A stretch of DNA of 11,564 nt from Solirubrobacterales bacterium (GTDB lineage Bacteria; Actinomycetota; Thermoleophilia; Solirubrobacterales; Solirubrobacteraceae): positions 3,732 through 15,295 of the forward strand of contig PLBZ01000011.1 in assembly GCA_003134675.1 (NCBI GenBank), written 5' to 3'. Shown here in pieces: positions 1 to 5,562 of the stretch. The number at the start of each line of letters is the position of its first letter. The stretch's first letter is position 1. The notes beneath the pieces were generated by a model that searched no databases, was not told where the DNA came from, and saw only the letters and a list, made by a program, of their open reading frames with translations. The translations under genes were made by a program, and so were the position numbers.

Positions 1-776
1 GGGTGCCCGAAGAACCAGAAGAGGTGTTGCCACAGCAGTGCCGAGCCGCCGTTTGTCGGATCGAAGAAGTGCGTGCCGAAATGGCGGTCGGTTAGCAGCA
101 TCGTCACCGCACCGGCAATCACCGGCATCGCGAAGATGATCAGAACGGAGTAGGTGAGGATCGCCCAGATGAACAGTGGCAAGCGACCCCAGCTCATGCC
201 GCGCGCGCGCATGTTTGCGATCGTCGCGTAGAAGTTGATCGCGCCGAGGATCGAGGACAGACCCGTCAGGTGGATCAGGTAGATCCAGGCGTCCTGGCCG
301 CCGCTCGGCGAGTAGAGCGCACCGGACAGCGGCACATAGCTCGTCCAGCCGGCTTCCGGCGGGTTCCAGAAGATTGAGGCGTAGAAGACGATCCCACCGG
401 TCAGCAGCAGCCAGAAGGAGAGCGCGTTCAGGCGCGGATAGGCCATGTCGCGTGCGCCGATCATCAGCGGAACGAAGTAGTTCGCCAGGCCCGCCATCAT
501 CGGCACGACGAACAGGAAGATCATCGTCGTCCCATGCATTGTGAACAGCTGGTTGTAGGTCTGAGGAGTGACCAGCGTGTTGTTCGGCGCGCCCAACTGC
601 AGGCGCATAATCAGCGCCTCGACCCCACCCAGACAGAAGAACACGAATGTCGTGACCATGTACATGATCCCGATCCGCTTGTGGTCGGTGGTGGTGATCC
701 AACTGGTCCAGCCGCGCGCCTCGTTCTCAGCGCGGTGGGATACGACCTGGGGGACTGGGGCGAGGAAGGTGGCCAT
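1..776 (-). CDS. ctaD: Cytochrome c oxidase subunit I (aa3-type), 3' part missing
   Basis: This is the catalytic subunit of the haem-copper terminal oxidase, which reduces O2 to water and pumps protons in the cytoplasmic membrane. The visible 258 residues begin MATFLAPVPQ and carry the family landmarks in order: WITTTDHKRIG before helix 1 (about 26-36), the TMHGTTM segment whose His81 is a haem a ligand, NYFVPLMIGARDMAYPRLN (about 99-117), and a WQHLFWFFGH segment at the window edge. Residue 258 is the His of the HPEVY CuB-ligand motif, so the frame is cut exactly at the active site and the remaining CuB/haem ligands lie outside. The ATG at 776 is supported by an AAAGGA ribosome site (787-782) that overlaps the ctaC stop codon. 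Only 9 bases separate the two genes, so they are very probably cotranscribed and coupled. Identity is certain at family level; the oxidase subtype is inferred from CtaC next to it. Confidence 0.96.
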   Translation of the reverse strand, partial: MATFLAPVPQVVSHRAENEARGWTSWITTTDHKRIGIMYMVTTFVFFCLGGVEALIMRLQLGAPNNTLVTPQTYNQLFTMHGTTMIFLFVVPMMAGLANYFVPLMIGARDMAYPRLNALSFWLLLTGGIVFYASIFWNPPEAGWTSYVPLSGALYSPSGGQDAWIYLIHLTGLSSILGAINFYATIANMRARGMSWGRLPLFIWAILTYSVLIIFAMPVIAGAVTMLLTDRHFGTHFFDPTNGGSALLWQHLFWFFGH

Positions 777-781
777 CTCGA

Positions 782-787
782 TCCTTT
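782..787 (-). promoter_or_regulatory. Ribosome binding site of ctaD
   Basis: AAAGGA lies 5 bases before the ctaD ATG and overlaps the TAA stop of ctaC. This fixes the ctaD start and points to translational coupling of the two oxidase subunits. Confidence 0.7.
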
Positions 788-1625
788 ACGGGTTCTCGAC
801 CTGTCCGGGACCGGTCTGCGCATTCAGCTTGGCCCGCTCGACCTTGGCTTCAGCGTTGGCTTGCGTGATCTCTTGCTTCTGGTAGGCAAGCCAGGCGTCG
901 AACTGCGTGGGTGGGACCGCCTTCACGGTGGCGATCATGCGCGCATGACCCCGTCCGCACAGGGCCGCGCACTGGCCGCGGTAGATCCCTGGCTTTGAGA
1001 TCTTGAACCACGCATAGTTGTGGTAGCCGGGCACCGCCTGGAACTTGCCTCCCAGTTCGGGGATCCACCACGAGTGAACGACGTCCTCGGAGACGATGTC
1101 CAGAGTGACCGTGGTTTCGGTGGGGACGACCATCTCCTCATAGGAGTAGGGCGCGCCCAAGCCGTCGGGTTCGCTCGCGCCCGGGTAGACGTATTGCCAG
1201 ATGTACTGCCGGCCGATCACCTGGATGTTCAGGGATTTGCCATTGGGGGGCAGCCTGCGCTCGGCGCTTGCGTACAACAACCCACTCTGACCGGCCAGCT
1301 GCTCACCACTGGGGCCCGAGTTGGCAGGATTCTGGATCGAGGCGAGCTTGGCGAAGGTGAGCACCGCAAGCCCGACGAGGATTGCGGTGGCGACGACCGT
1401 CCAGCCGACCTCCAGGCGTGTGTTGCCCCGGATTTGCGCGGGCACCGCGCCCTTGCGCTTGCGGAACTTGATCAGGGCATATACAAGGGCGCCAGTGACG
1501 GCGACGTAGATCACGGCCGCAATGGCGAGCGTGATCTTGAAGAGGCCGTCGATGTGGTTCGCGTTGGGCGACCCGCCCGACTCGGGCGTGAAGAAGGCAA
1601 GCGTTGAGGGGACGAGGTGGCCCAA
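786..1625 (-). CDS. ctaC: Cytochrome c oxidase subunit II (CuA subunit)
   Basis: This subunit accepts electrons from cytochrome c through a binuclear CuA centre and passes them to subunit I. Counted from the proposed TTG start at 1625 (279 residues), there are two membrane helices (about 31-54 and 74-95) followed by an extracytoplasmic cupredoxin domain. CuA ligands are visible: His184 (VVHSWW), Cys219, Cys223, His227 and Met230, and the aromatic electron-entry region RQYIWQYVYP sits at 139-148. The usual Glu between the two cysteines is Ala221. The start is uncertain: no ATG precedes the first helix, and extending the frame upstream runs into the crotonase gene. TTG (1625) and CTG (1646) are the only plausible in-frame starts after that gene's stop, and neither has a convincing ribosome site. 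A normal cleavable signal peptide is not evident. The gene lies 62 bases after the crotonase and 9 bases before ctaD. Confidence 0.93.
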   Translation of the reverse strand: MGHLVPSTLAFFTPESGGSPNANHIDGLFKITLAIAAVIYVAVTGALVYALIKFRKRKGAVPAQIRGNTRLEVGWTVVATAILVGLAVLTFAKLASIQNPANSGPSGEQLAGQSGLLYASAERRLPPNGKSLNIQVIGRQYIWQYVYPGASEPDGLGAPYSYEEMVVPTETTVTLDIVSEDVVHSWWIPELGGKFQAVPGYHNYAWFKISKPGIYRGQCAALCGRGHARMIATVKAVPPTQFDAWLAYQKQEITQANAEAKVERAKLNAQTGPGQVENP

Positions 1626-1635
1626 GGCGGCGGGG

Positions 1636-1641
1636 ATTCTA
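1636..1641 (-). promoter_or_regulatory. Possible -10 box of ctaC (TAGAAT)
   Basis: In the 62-base gap between the crotonase stop and the proposed ctaC TTG start, the minus strand reads TAGAAT, ending 10 bases before the TTG. A transcript starting at the usual distance would have a leader of only about 4 bases. This fits the poor ribosome site in front of ctaC, but no -35 match is visible, so the call is weak. Confidence 0.3.
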
Positions 1642-1687
1642 TTCAGCCCTGGACAGGACGCGCTTGATGACGTTTGCCACGAGTCGC

Positions 1688-2497
1688 TTACTGCCCCGAG
1701 AAGCGTGCTGGACGCTTCTCCACGAAGGCCATCGCTCCCTCCAGGAAATCGTCGCTGCCGGCCATCTCCCCCTGGATCTGCGCCTCCAGCTCGAGCTGCT
1801 CCTCCATCCGCGCGTATAGCCAGTTGTTGAGCTGGCGCTTGGTTCCGGCGTACGACCGCGTCGGGCCGGCCGCCAGGCGTGCGGCGAGCGTGGCGGACTC
1901 CTCGGCAAGCCGCTCGTCGGGCACGACGCTGTTGATCAGGCCCCACTCGAGCGCCCGCTCCGCCGGCAGGCGCTCACCGAGCATCGCCATCTCGGTCGCC
2001 CGGGCAATGCCCACGCGGGTCGGGACGAACAGCGAGGAGCCGCCGTCGGGGACCAGCCCGATATTCACGAACGCCAGCAGGAAGTAAGCGCTCTGGGCCG
2101 CGACGATCAGATCGCAGCAGAGCGCCAGCGAGCAGCCGATGCCGACGGCGGGGCCATTGACGCGGGCGATCACCGGCTTGGGCAGATCGCGGATCGCGTG
2201 CATGATCGGGTGGTAGATCTCGGTGAGCGTTTTGTACACGTCTGGGCGGCCCTCCGGCGTGAGCTCGACACCGAAGTCCTTCAGGTCGGCGCCAGAGGAG
2301 AAGGCGCGCCCTGCTCCTGTGAGCACCACTGCACGCGCCGCGTCGTTCTCAGCCACGTGGCGCAGCGCCGCGAGCAGATCCAGGCCGAGCTGCTTGTTCC
2401 AGGCGTTCAGCGCCTCGGGCCGGTTCAGCTCGACGGTGGCGACACCGTCAGACAGACGCACGTTGACCGTCTCGAGCTGGATGTCTGGCTCGCTCAC
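1688..2497 (-). CDS. Crotonase-family enoyl-CoA hydratase/isomerase
   Basis: This 269-residue protein has the normal length and fold signatures of a single-domain crotonase acting on CoA thioesters in the cytoplasm. The oxyanion-hole segments are AGRAFSSGADLKD (62-74) and GPAVGIGCSLALCCD (115-129), the latter giving the second backbone NH that polarises the thioester carbonyl. The Glu of the hydratase GGGCEL motif is Ser123 here, and the second hydratase Glu is also absent. Instead there is LVPDGGS (148-154) with Asp151, the pattern of PaaG-like isomerases and related enoyl-CoA isomerases. Isomerase-type chemistry is therefore more likely than classical hydration, though the substrate cannot be read from sequence. 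The GTG start at 2497 has no ribosome site but lies 7 bases after a TAGGAT box, suggesting leaderless expression. The gene is read in the same direction as ctaC-ctaD but has no obvious functional tie to them. Confidence 0.9.
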   Translation of the reverse strand: MSEPDIQLETVNVRLSDGVATVELNRPEALNAWNKQLGLDLLAALRHVAENDAARAVVLTGAGRAFSSGADLKDFGVELTPEGRPDVYKTLTEIYHPIMHAIRDLPKPVIARVNGPAVGIGCSLALCCDLIVAAQSAYFLLAFVNIGLVPDGGSSLFVPTRVGIARATEMAMLGERLPAERALEWGLINSVVPDERLAEESATLAARLAAGPTRSYAGTKRQLNNWLYARMEEQLELEAQIQGEMAGSDDFLEGAMAFVEKRPARFSGQ

Positions 2498-2504
2498 GCC
2501 GGTG

Positions 2505-2514
2505 ATCCTATTGT
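2505..2514. promoter_or_regulatory. Overlapping divergent -10 boxes of the crotonase and C26 hydrolase genes
   Basis: The two divergent genes are only 23 bases apart. On the minus strand TAGGAT (2510-2505) would place a transcript start at about 2498, immediately beside the crotonase GTG at 2497. On the plus strand TATTGT (2509-2514) would place a start at about 2521, the A of the hydrolase ATG. Both match the TANNNT pattern and the spacing known for leaderless actinobacterial mRNAs, and the boxes share two bases, so one polymerase should exclude the other. No good -35 hexamer is visible on either side. Confidence 0.45.
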
Positions 2515-2520
2515 GTGGGG

Positions 2521-3288
2521 ATGACTCGTCCTGTGATCGGCATGTGCACCGCGCTCGAGCAGGCGCGCTGGAGCGTTTGGGAGCAGCCGGCGATGCTGCT
2601 TGCGCGCAACTACGTCGACGCGGTGCAGCGCGCCGGTGCGCTGGTGCTGATGCTCCCGCCGGACACCCACCTGGTCGAGGACCCCGACCAGGTGCTCGAT
2701 TTGATCGACGGGCTGGTGCTCACGGGCGGCGCCGATATCGATCCCGCCTTCTACGGCCAGCAAGCGCATGCCGAGACGGTGGGCACGGTGTCCGAGCGCG
2801 ACGCGTTTGAGATCGCGCTCGTGCGCGCGGCGATCGAGCGCGATCTGCCGGTGCTGGGGATCTGTCGGGGAATGCAGCTGATCAACGTGGCCCGTGGCGG
2901 CACGTTGCTGCAGCATCTGCCCGAGCACTTCGGTCACGGTGAGCACCGGCGGGCGATCGGTTCGTTCGACGGAGCCGACCACGATGTGCGCCTGCTCGAG
3001 GGAACACTTGCGGCCCGTGCGGCGGGGGAGTGCAAGCACGCGACCAAGTCTCATCATCATCAGGGCATCGACCGGCTGGGCGAGGGGCTTGTGGTGAGCG
3101 GTCGCTCGACACTCGACGAGCTACCCGAGGCGATCGAGTGGGAGGGCGGGCCATCCGATCGCCGCTTCGTGCTCGGCGTGCAGTGGCACCCCGAGGCAGA
3201 CGCGGCGAGTTCGGTGATTGGCGCGCTGGTGCAGGCTGCCATGGCGGAGCCTGCTGGGCACGTGCAGGCGCGGGAGAGCGCGTCCTGA
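2521..3288 (+). CDS. Class I glutamine amidotransferase-like hydrolase (peptidase C26, PuuD-like)
   Basis: The family cleaves gamma-glutamyl amide bonds in the cytoplasm; PuuD itself hydrolyses gamma-glutamyl-GABA in putrescine breakdown. In the 255 residues the full catalytic set is present: nucleophile Cys115 in GICRGMQ (113-119), and His223 and Glu225 in QWHPEA (221-226). The family-typical LTGGADIDP (67-75) and SHHHQGID (177-184) segments are also seen. ATG at 2521 is preferred; an in-frame GTG at 2515 would add two residues. Neither has a ribosome site, and the ATG sits where a leaderless transcript from TATTGT would begin. No other putrescine-pathway gene is in the window, so the exact substrate is unknown and the PuuD function is not asserted. 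The gene heads a plus-strand run, with the PAP2 gene starting 53 bases after its stop. Confidence 0.9.
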   Translation: MTRPVIGMCTALEQARWSVWEQPAMLLARNYVDAVQRAGALVLMLPPDTHLVEDPDQVLDLIDGLVLTGGADIDPAFYGQQAHAETVGTVSERDAFEIALVRAAIERDLPVLGICRGMQLINVARGGTLLQHLPEHFGHGEHRRAIGSFDGADHDVRLLEGTLAARAAGECKHATKSHHHQGIDRLGEGLVVSGRSTLDELPEAIEWEGGPSDRRFVLGVQWHPEADAASSVIGALVQAAMAEPAGHVQARESAS

Positions 3289-3326
3289 GCTTCGCTCACC
3301 GGCGGATCGCGCGCCGGACGCCGATC

Positions 3327-3332
3327 TATACT
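3327..3332 (+). promoter_or_regulatory. Possible -10 box (TATACT) of the PAP2 gene
   Basis: TATACT ends 9 bases before the GTG at 3342, so transcription would begin about 0-3 bases before the start codon. It lies in the short gap after the C26 hydrolase. No ribosome site precedes the GTG and no clear -35 hexamer is visible, which fits a leaderless or near-leaderless mRNA. Confidence 0.45.
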
Positions 3333-3341
3333 CCCGGTCAA

Positions 3342-4328
3342 GTGCGGCGGGCGAACGCCATTCGAGCAACCGCCTGGGGGGTGGTCGCGGCGGGGATAGC
3401 CGCGCCGCTGGTGCGCAAGCGTGTCAAGGCCCCGCCGGTCTTCACACAGGCGGTGGCCTTCGCAGCTCCTTTCGGTTTGTGCGTGGCGATTCCTCGCACG
3501 CGCAAGCGTGATGTGGCGAGCTGCTGCTTGCAGATGTGGGCATATCTAGCCGCCTACAAGTCGCCGCACGACGACCCCGCCGCCCAGGAGCGACGGGTGC
3601 GCATCGACTATCCGATCGTCGCTGACCGCATGCTGGGCTTGGGCGAGCTGCCCACTTTGCGCCTGCAACGCGCGCTGGCCCACGATGGGCCGGATGGCCC
3701 TGAATGGCAAGCTATGGACCGCGTGCTGGTGTGGGCCCACTGGGCTTGGTTCATGGTGCCGCACGGCTCGCTCGCCTACATCCTCGTGCGTCACCGCAAG
3801 CGCTTTCCGCGGGCGGCGGTAATGACTTACGCGGTATTCGACATCGGCGCCACCGTCTACTGGCTGCTGCCGACCGCTCCCCCTTGGTACGCCGCCTCGG
3901 CGACTGCTCGCGGTGTTCTCGAGCGCAGGTCCGGGGCACAGCCCTCGGAAGCAATGGTCGAGCCGGTCCTACGGCGGATGATGGTGGAGTACGGAGAGTT
4001 CTTCTGGCGGAACGGCTGGGGCCCGCTCTACAGTGTCTTTGGAGGCAACCCCTTAGCCGCGATGCCCTCGCTGCACTTCGCCACATCTCTGATGGCCGCG
4101 CTCCTGCTCGCTGAGGTAGGGCCGGTCGCTGGCGCGCTTGGCTTGGGCTACACCGCGACGCTCTCCTTCGCGTTGGTGTACCTGGGAGAGCACTATGTGG
4201 TGGACCTGCTCGCGGGGGCTGCGCTGACGGGGGCAGTGCGGCGCTTGGCTCCGAGTGTGGAGCCCTTCGTGGCGAGGGTCGGCCGGGCCGTGGCGGCGCT
4301 CGAGGCACAGGCGCACGCGGCGAGCTGA
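3342..4328 (+). CDS. PAP2-superfamily membrane phosphatase/phosphotransferase (Aur1/inositolphosphotransferase-like)
   Basis: This 328-residue integral membrane protein has the PAP2 signatures in the form seen in inositolphosphotransferase-like (PAP2_3) members. MPSLHFATS (241-249) carries the catalytic motif with His245. LGEHYVVDLLAG (281-292) supplies His284, the nucleophile position, and Asp288. Membrane segments are likely around 11-22, 32-50, 132-149, 160-177, 249-275 and 286-300. Such enzymes remove or transfer phosphate or phospho-head groups on lipids at the outer membrane face; the substrate cannot be told. The N-terminal third (about residues 50-130) is soluble-looking and not recognised. 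The start is a choice: GTG 3342 follows a TATACT box; a CTG at 3285 overlapping the upstream TGA would add 19 residues; the open frame extends further upstream only as an overlap with the hydrolase. The next gene, a flippase-like membrane protein, follows after 21 bases and is probably in the same operon. Confidence 0.85.
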   Translation: MRRANAIRATAWGVVAAGIAAPLVRKRVKAPPVFTQAVAFAAPFGLCVAIPRTRKRDVASCCLQMWAYLAAYKSPHDDPAAQERRVRIDYPIVADRMLGLGELPTLRLQRALAHDGPDGPEWQAMDRVLVWAHWAWFMVPHGSLAYILVRHRKRFPRAAVMTYAVFDIGATVYWLLPTAPPWYAASATARGVLERRSGAQPSEAMVEPVLRRMMVEYGEFFWRNGWGPLYSVFGGNPLAAMPSLHFATSLMAALLLAEVGPVAGALGLGYTATLSFALVYLGEHYVVDLLAGAALTGAVRRLAPSVEPFVARVGRAVAALEAQAHAAS

Positions 4329-4339
4329 GCGGAGGTGGG

Positions 4340-4344
4340 GGAGG
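4340..4344 (+). promoter_or_regulatory. Ribosome binding site of the flippase-like gene
   Basis: GGAGG lies 5 bases before the ATG at 4350. It makes that ATG a better start than the in-frame GTG at 4335, which has GGAG directly abutting it with no spacing. Confidence 0.6.
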
Positions 4345-4349
4345 AGCAG

Positions 4350-5501
4350 ATGGCGCAGACGCACAAACAGGATTTGGGTGGAGGGCACGCCGAGGAGGAG
4401 ATGCCACGTGTGGCGGTCACGCGACGGCAGGCCGTCGCGTTCGGGCTGTTCGTGCTCACGGTCGTCGGGTTCCTTTACTTCGTGCTGCCCAAGCTCGCGG
4501 GGGTGGGCACGACGCTGCATCACATCGAGAACGGGGACGGCTGGTGGATCGCGATCGGGGTCGTGCTCGAGCTGCTGTCGTTCGCCGGATACGTGGTGCT
4601 GTTCCGCTCGGTGTTCGTCCCGAGGATGAGAGCCCTCCCGCCCCAGCCGATCGGCTGGCCGGAGAGCTATCAGGTCACGATGGCCGGCCTGGCCGCCACA
4701 CGCCTATTCGCGACCGCCGGCGCGGGGGGCATCGCGCTGACCGCCTGGGCGCTGCGTCGCTCGGGGATGGAACCGCGGCTGGTGGCCTGTCGCATGGTCG
4801 CGTTCATGGTGCTGCTGTATGCGGTCTACGCGGGCTCGGTGCTGCTCGACGGCATCGGCATGGGGACCGGCCTGTTTCCCGGGGGCGGTTCGTTCGCGCT
4901 GACGATTGTGCCCGCGATCGTGGCGGCGATCCTGATGGTGGCTGTCGGCGTGGTGGCGCTGCTTCCGGGCGATATCGAGCGCCGGCTTCAGGGCTGGGCG
5001 TCCGGGTCGGGGCGGCTCGCCCACTGGGTTGCCCGAGCGGTGAGGGCCCCGGTGCTGGCGGCGAGCGGGGTGCGCACCGCGATCGAGTTGATCCGCTCAC
5101 GCGATCTCGGCCTGCTCGGGGCGGTGGCGTGGTGGGGGTTTGACATAAGCGTGCTGTGGGCGATGTTTCACGCGTTCGGCTCGCCGCCGCCGTTCACGGT
5201 CATATGGATGGCGTACTTCCTGGGCATGCTCGGCAACCTGCTGCCTCTGCCCGGGGGCTTCGGCGGCGTCGAGGGGGGCATGATCGGCGCGCTCGTCGCG
5301 TTCGGCGTCGACTTCAACCTGGCGTACGTATCAGTGCTGGCCTACCGTGCCATCTCGTTCTGGCTGCCGACGATCCCCGGCGCGATCGCTTACTTTCAGT
5401 TGCGCCGCACCGTAGCGCGCTGGCGCGATCGGCAGGGCGCGCCCTCAGGCGATGCTGTGCCGGCTGGGGCGATCGAGGTGACCGGTCCCCTACCGACGTA
5501 G
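4350..5501 (+). CDS. UPF0104/lysylphosphatidylglycerol-synthase-TM-like (flippase-like) membrane protein
   Basis: The 383-residue product looks like a stand-alone relative of the membrane domain of MprF (PF03706 type), a group linked to lipid translocation or glycolipid export. After a short charged cytoplasmic N-terminus (1-26) there are about seven or eight hydrophobic helices: roughly 30-49, 66-89, 111-135, 146-167, 182-204, 255-275, 283-299 and 308-347. The characteristic signature is seen near the C-terminus: LPLPGGFGGVEGGMIGAL (298-315), then AYRAISFWLPTIPG (331-344) with the conserved Arg and aromatic-Leu-Pro. No cytoplasmic acyltransferase domain of full MprF is present, so aminoacylation of lipids is not expected. 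The start 21 bases after the PAP2 stop, with its own GGAGG, suggests a two-gene unit. The transported substrate is unknown. Confidence 0.85.
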   Translation: MAQTHKQDLGGGHAEEEMPRVAVTRRQAVAFGLFVLTVVGFLYFVLPKLAGVGTTLHHIENGDGWWIAIGVVLELLSFAGYVVLFRSVFVPRMRALPPQPIGWPESYQVTMAGLAATRLFATAGAGGIALTAWALRRSGMEPRLVACRMVAFMVLLYAVYAGSVLLDGIGMGTGLFPGGGSFALTIVPAIVAAILMVAVGVVALLPGDIERRLQGWASGSGRLAHWVARAVRAPVLAASGVRTAIELIRSRDLGLLGAVAWWGFDISVLWAMFHAFGSPPPFTVIWMAYFLGMLGNLLPLPGGFGGVEGGMIGALVAFGVDFNLAYVSVLAYRAISFWLPTIPGAIAYFQLRRTVARWRDRQGAPSGDAVPAGAIEVTGPLPT

Positions 5502-5503
5502 AT

Positions 5504-5515
5504 TATCGACCGATA
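5504..5515 (+). promoter_or_regulatory. Inverted repeat TATCG-AC-CGATA overlapping the trxB -35 region
   Basis: A perfect 5-base dyad with a 2-base spacer lies in the gap between the flippase-like gene and trxB. It overlaps and abuts the position expected for the -35 element, so it may be a transcription-factor site. Its size is small enough to arise by chance. Confidence 0.3.
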
Positions 5516-5521
5516 TTAGGC

Positions 5522-5527
5522 TATACT
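5522..5527 (+). promoter_or_regulatory. Probable -10 box (TATACT) of trxB
   Basis: TATACT lies 35 bases before the trxB start codon. A weak -35 candidate, TAGATT (5499-5504), sits 17 bases upstream and overlaps the stop codon of the preceding gene. This suggests trxB has its own promoter with a leader of roughly 29 bases. Confidence 0.5.
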
Positions 5528-5547
5528 TCAGAAAGTGAAGTGACTTC
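5525..5547 (+). promoter_or_regulatory. Candidate operator in the trxB leader (ACTTC / GAAGT / ACTTC)
   Basis: Starting inside the -10 box are three alternating half-sites: ACTTC (5525-5529), GAAGT (5537-5541) and ACTTC (5543-5547). The first two form an inverted repeat with a 7-base spacer, and the last two one with a 1-base spacer. This spans the expected transcription start, a typical position for repressor binding. The cognate regulator is not in the window. Confidence 0.4.
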
Positions 5548-5551
5548 GAAT

Positions 5552-5556
5552 AGGAG
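5552..5556 (+). promoter_or_regulatory. Ribosome binding site of trxB
   Basis: AGGAG lies 6 bases before the ATG at 5563, a near-ideal spacing, and it fixes the trxB start. Confidence 0.75.
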
Positions 5557-5562
5557 ACCGGG

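Noticed and set aside
1020..1607. A 195-residue plus-strand open frame antisense to ctaC.
   Set aside because: CtaC carries all CuA ligands on the other strand; the antisense product is a Gly/Asp/Arg-rich mirror with no recognisable domain.
1626..1946. Extension of ctaC upstream to the first in-frame start at 1946.
   Set aside because: It would overlap most of the last third of the crotonase gene, and the added residues are Arg/Gly-rich with no signal peptide character.
2515..2517. GTG two codons upstream of the C26 hydrolase ATG as the true start.
   Set aside because: It has no ribosome site and overlaps the proposed -10 spacing; the ATG at 2521 fits a leaderless start better, though the difference is only two residues.
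3030..3341. Upstream extension of the PAP2 frame to 3030.
   Set aside because: It overlaps the catalytic C-terminal half of the C26 hydrolase and encodes an Arg/Gly-rich stretch unlike the family.
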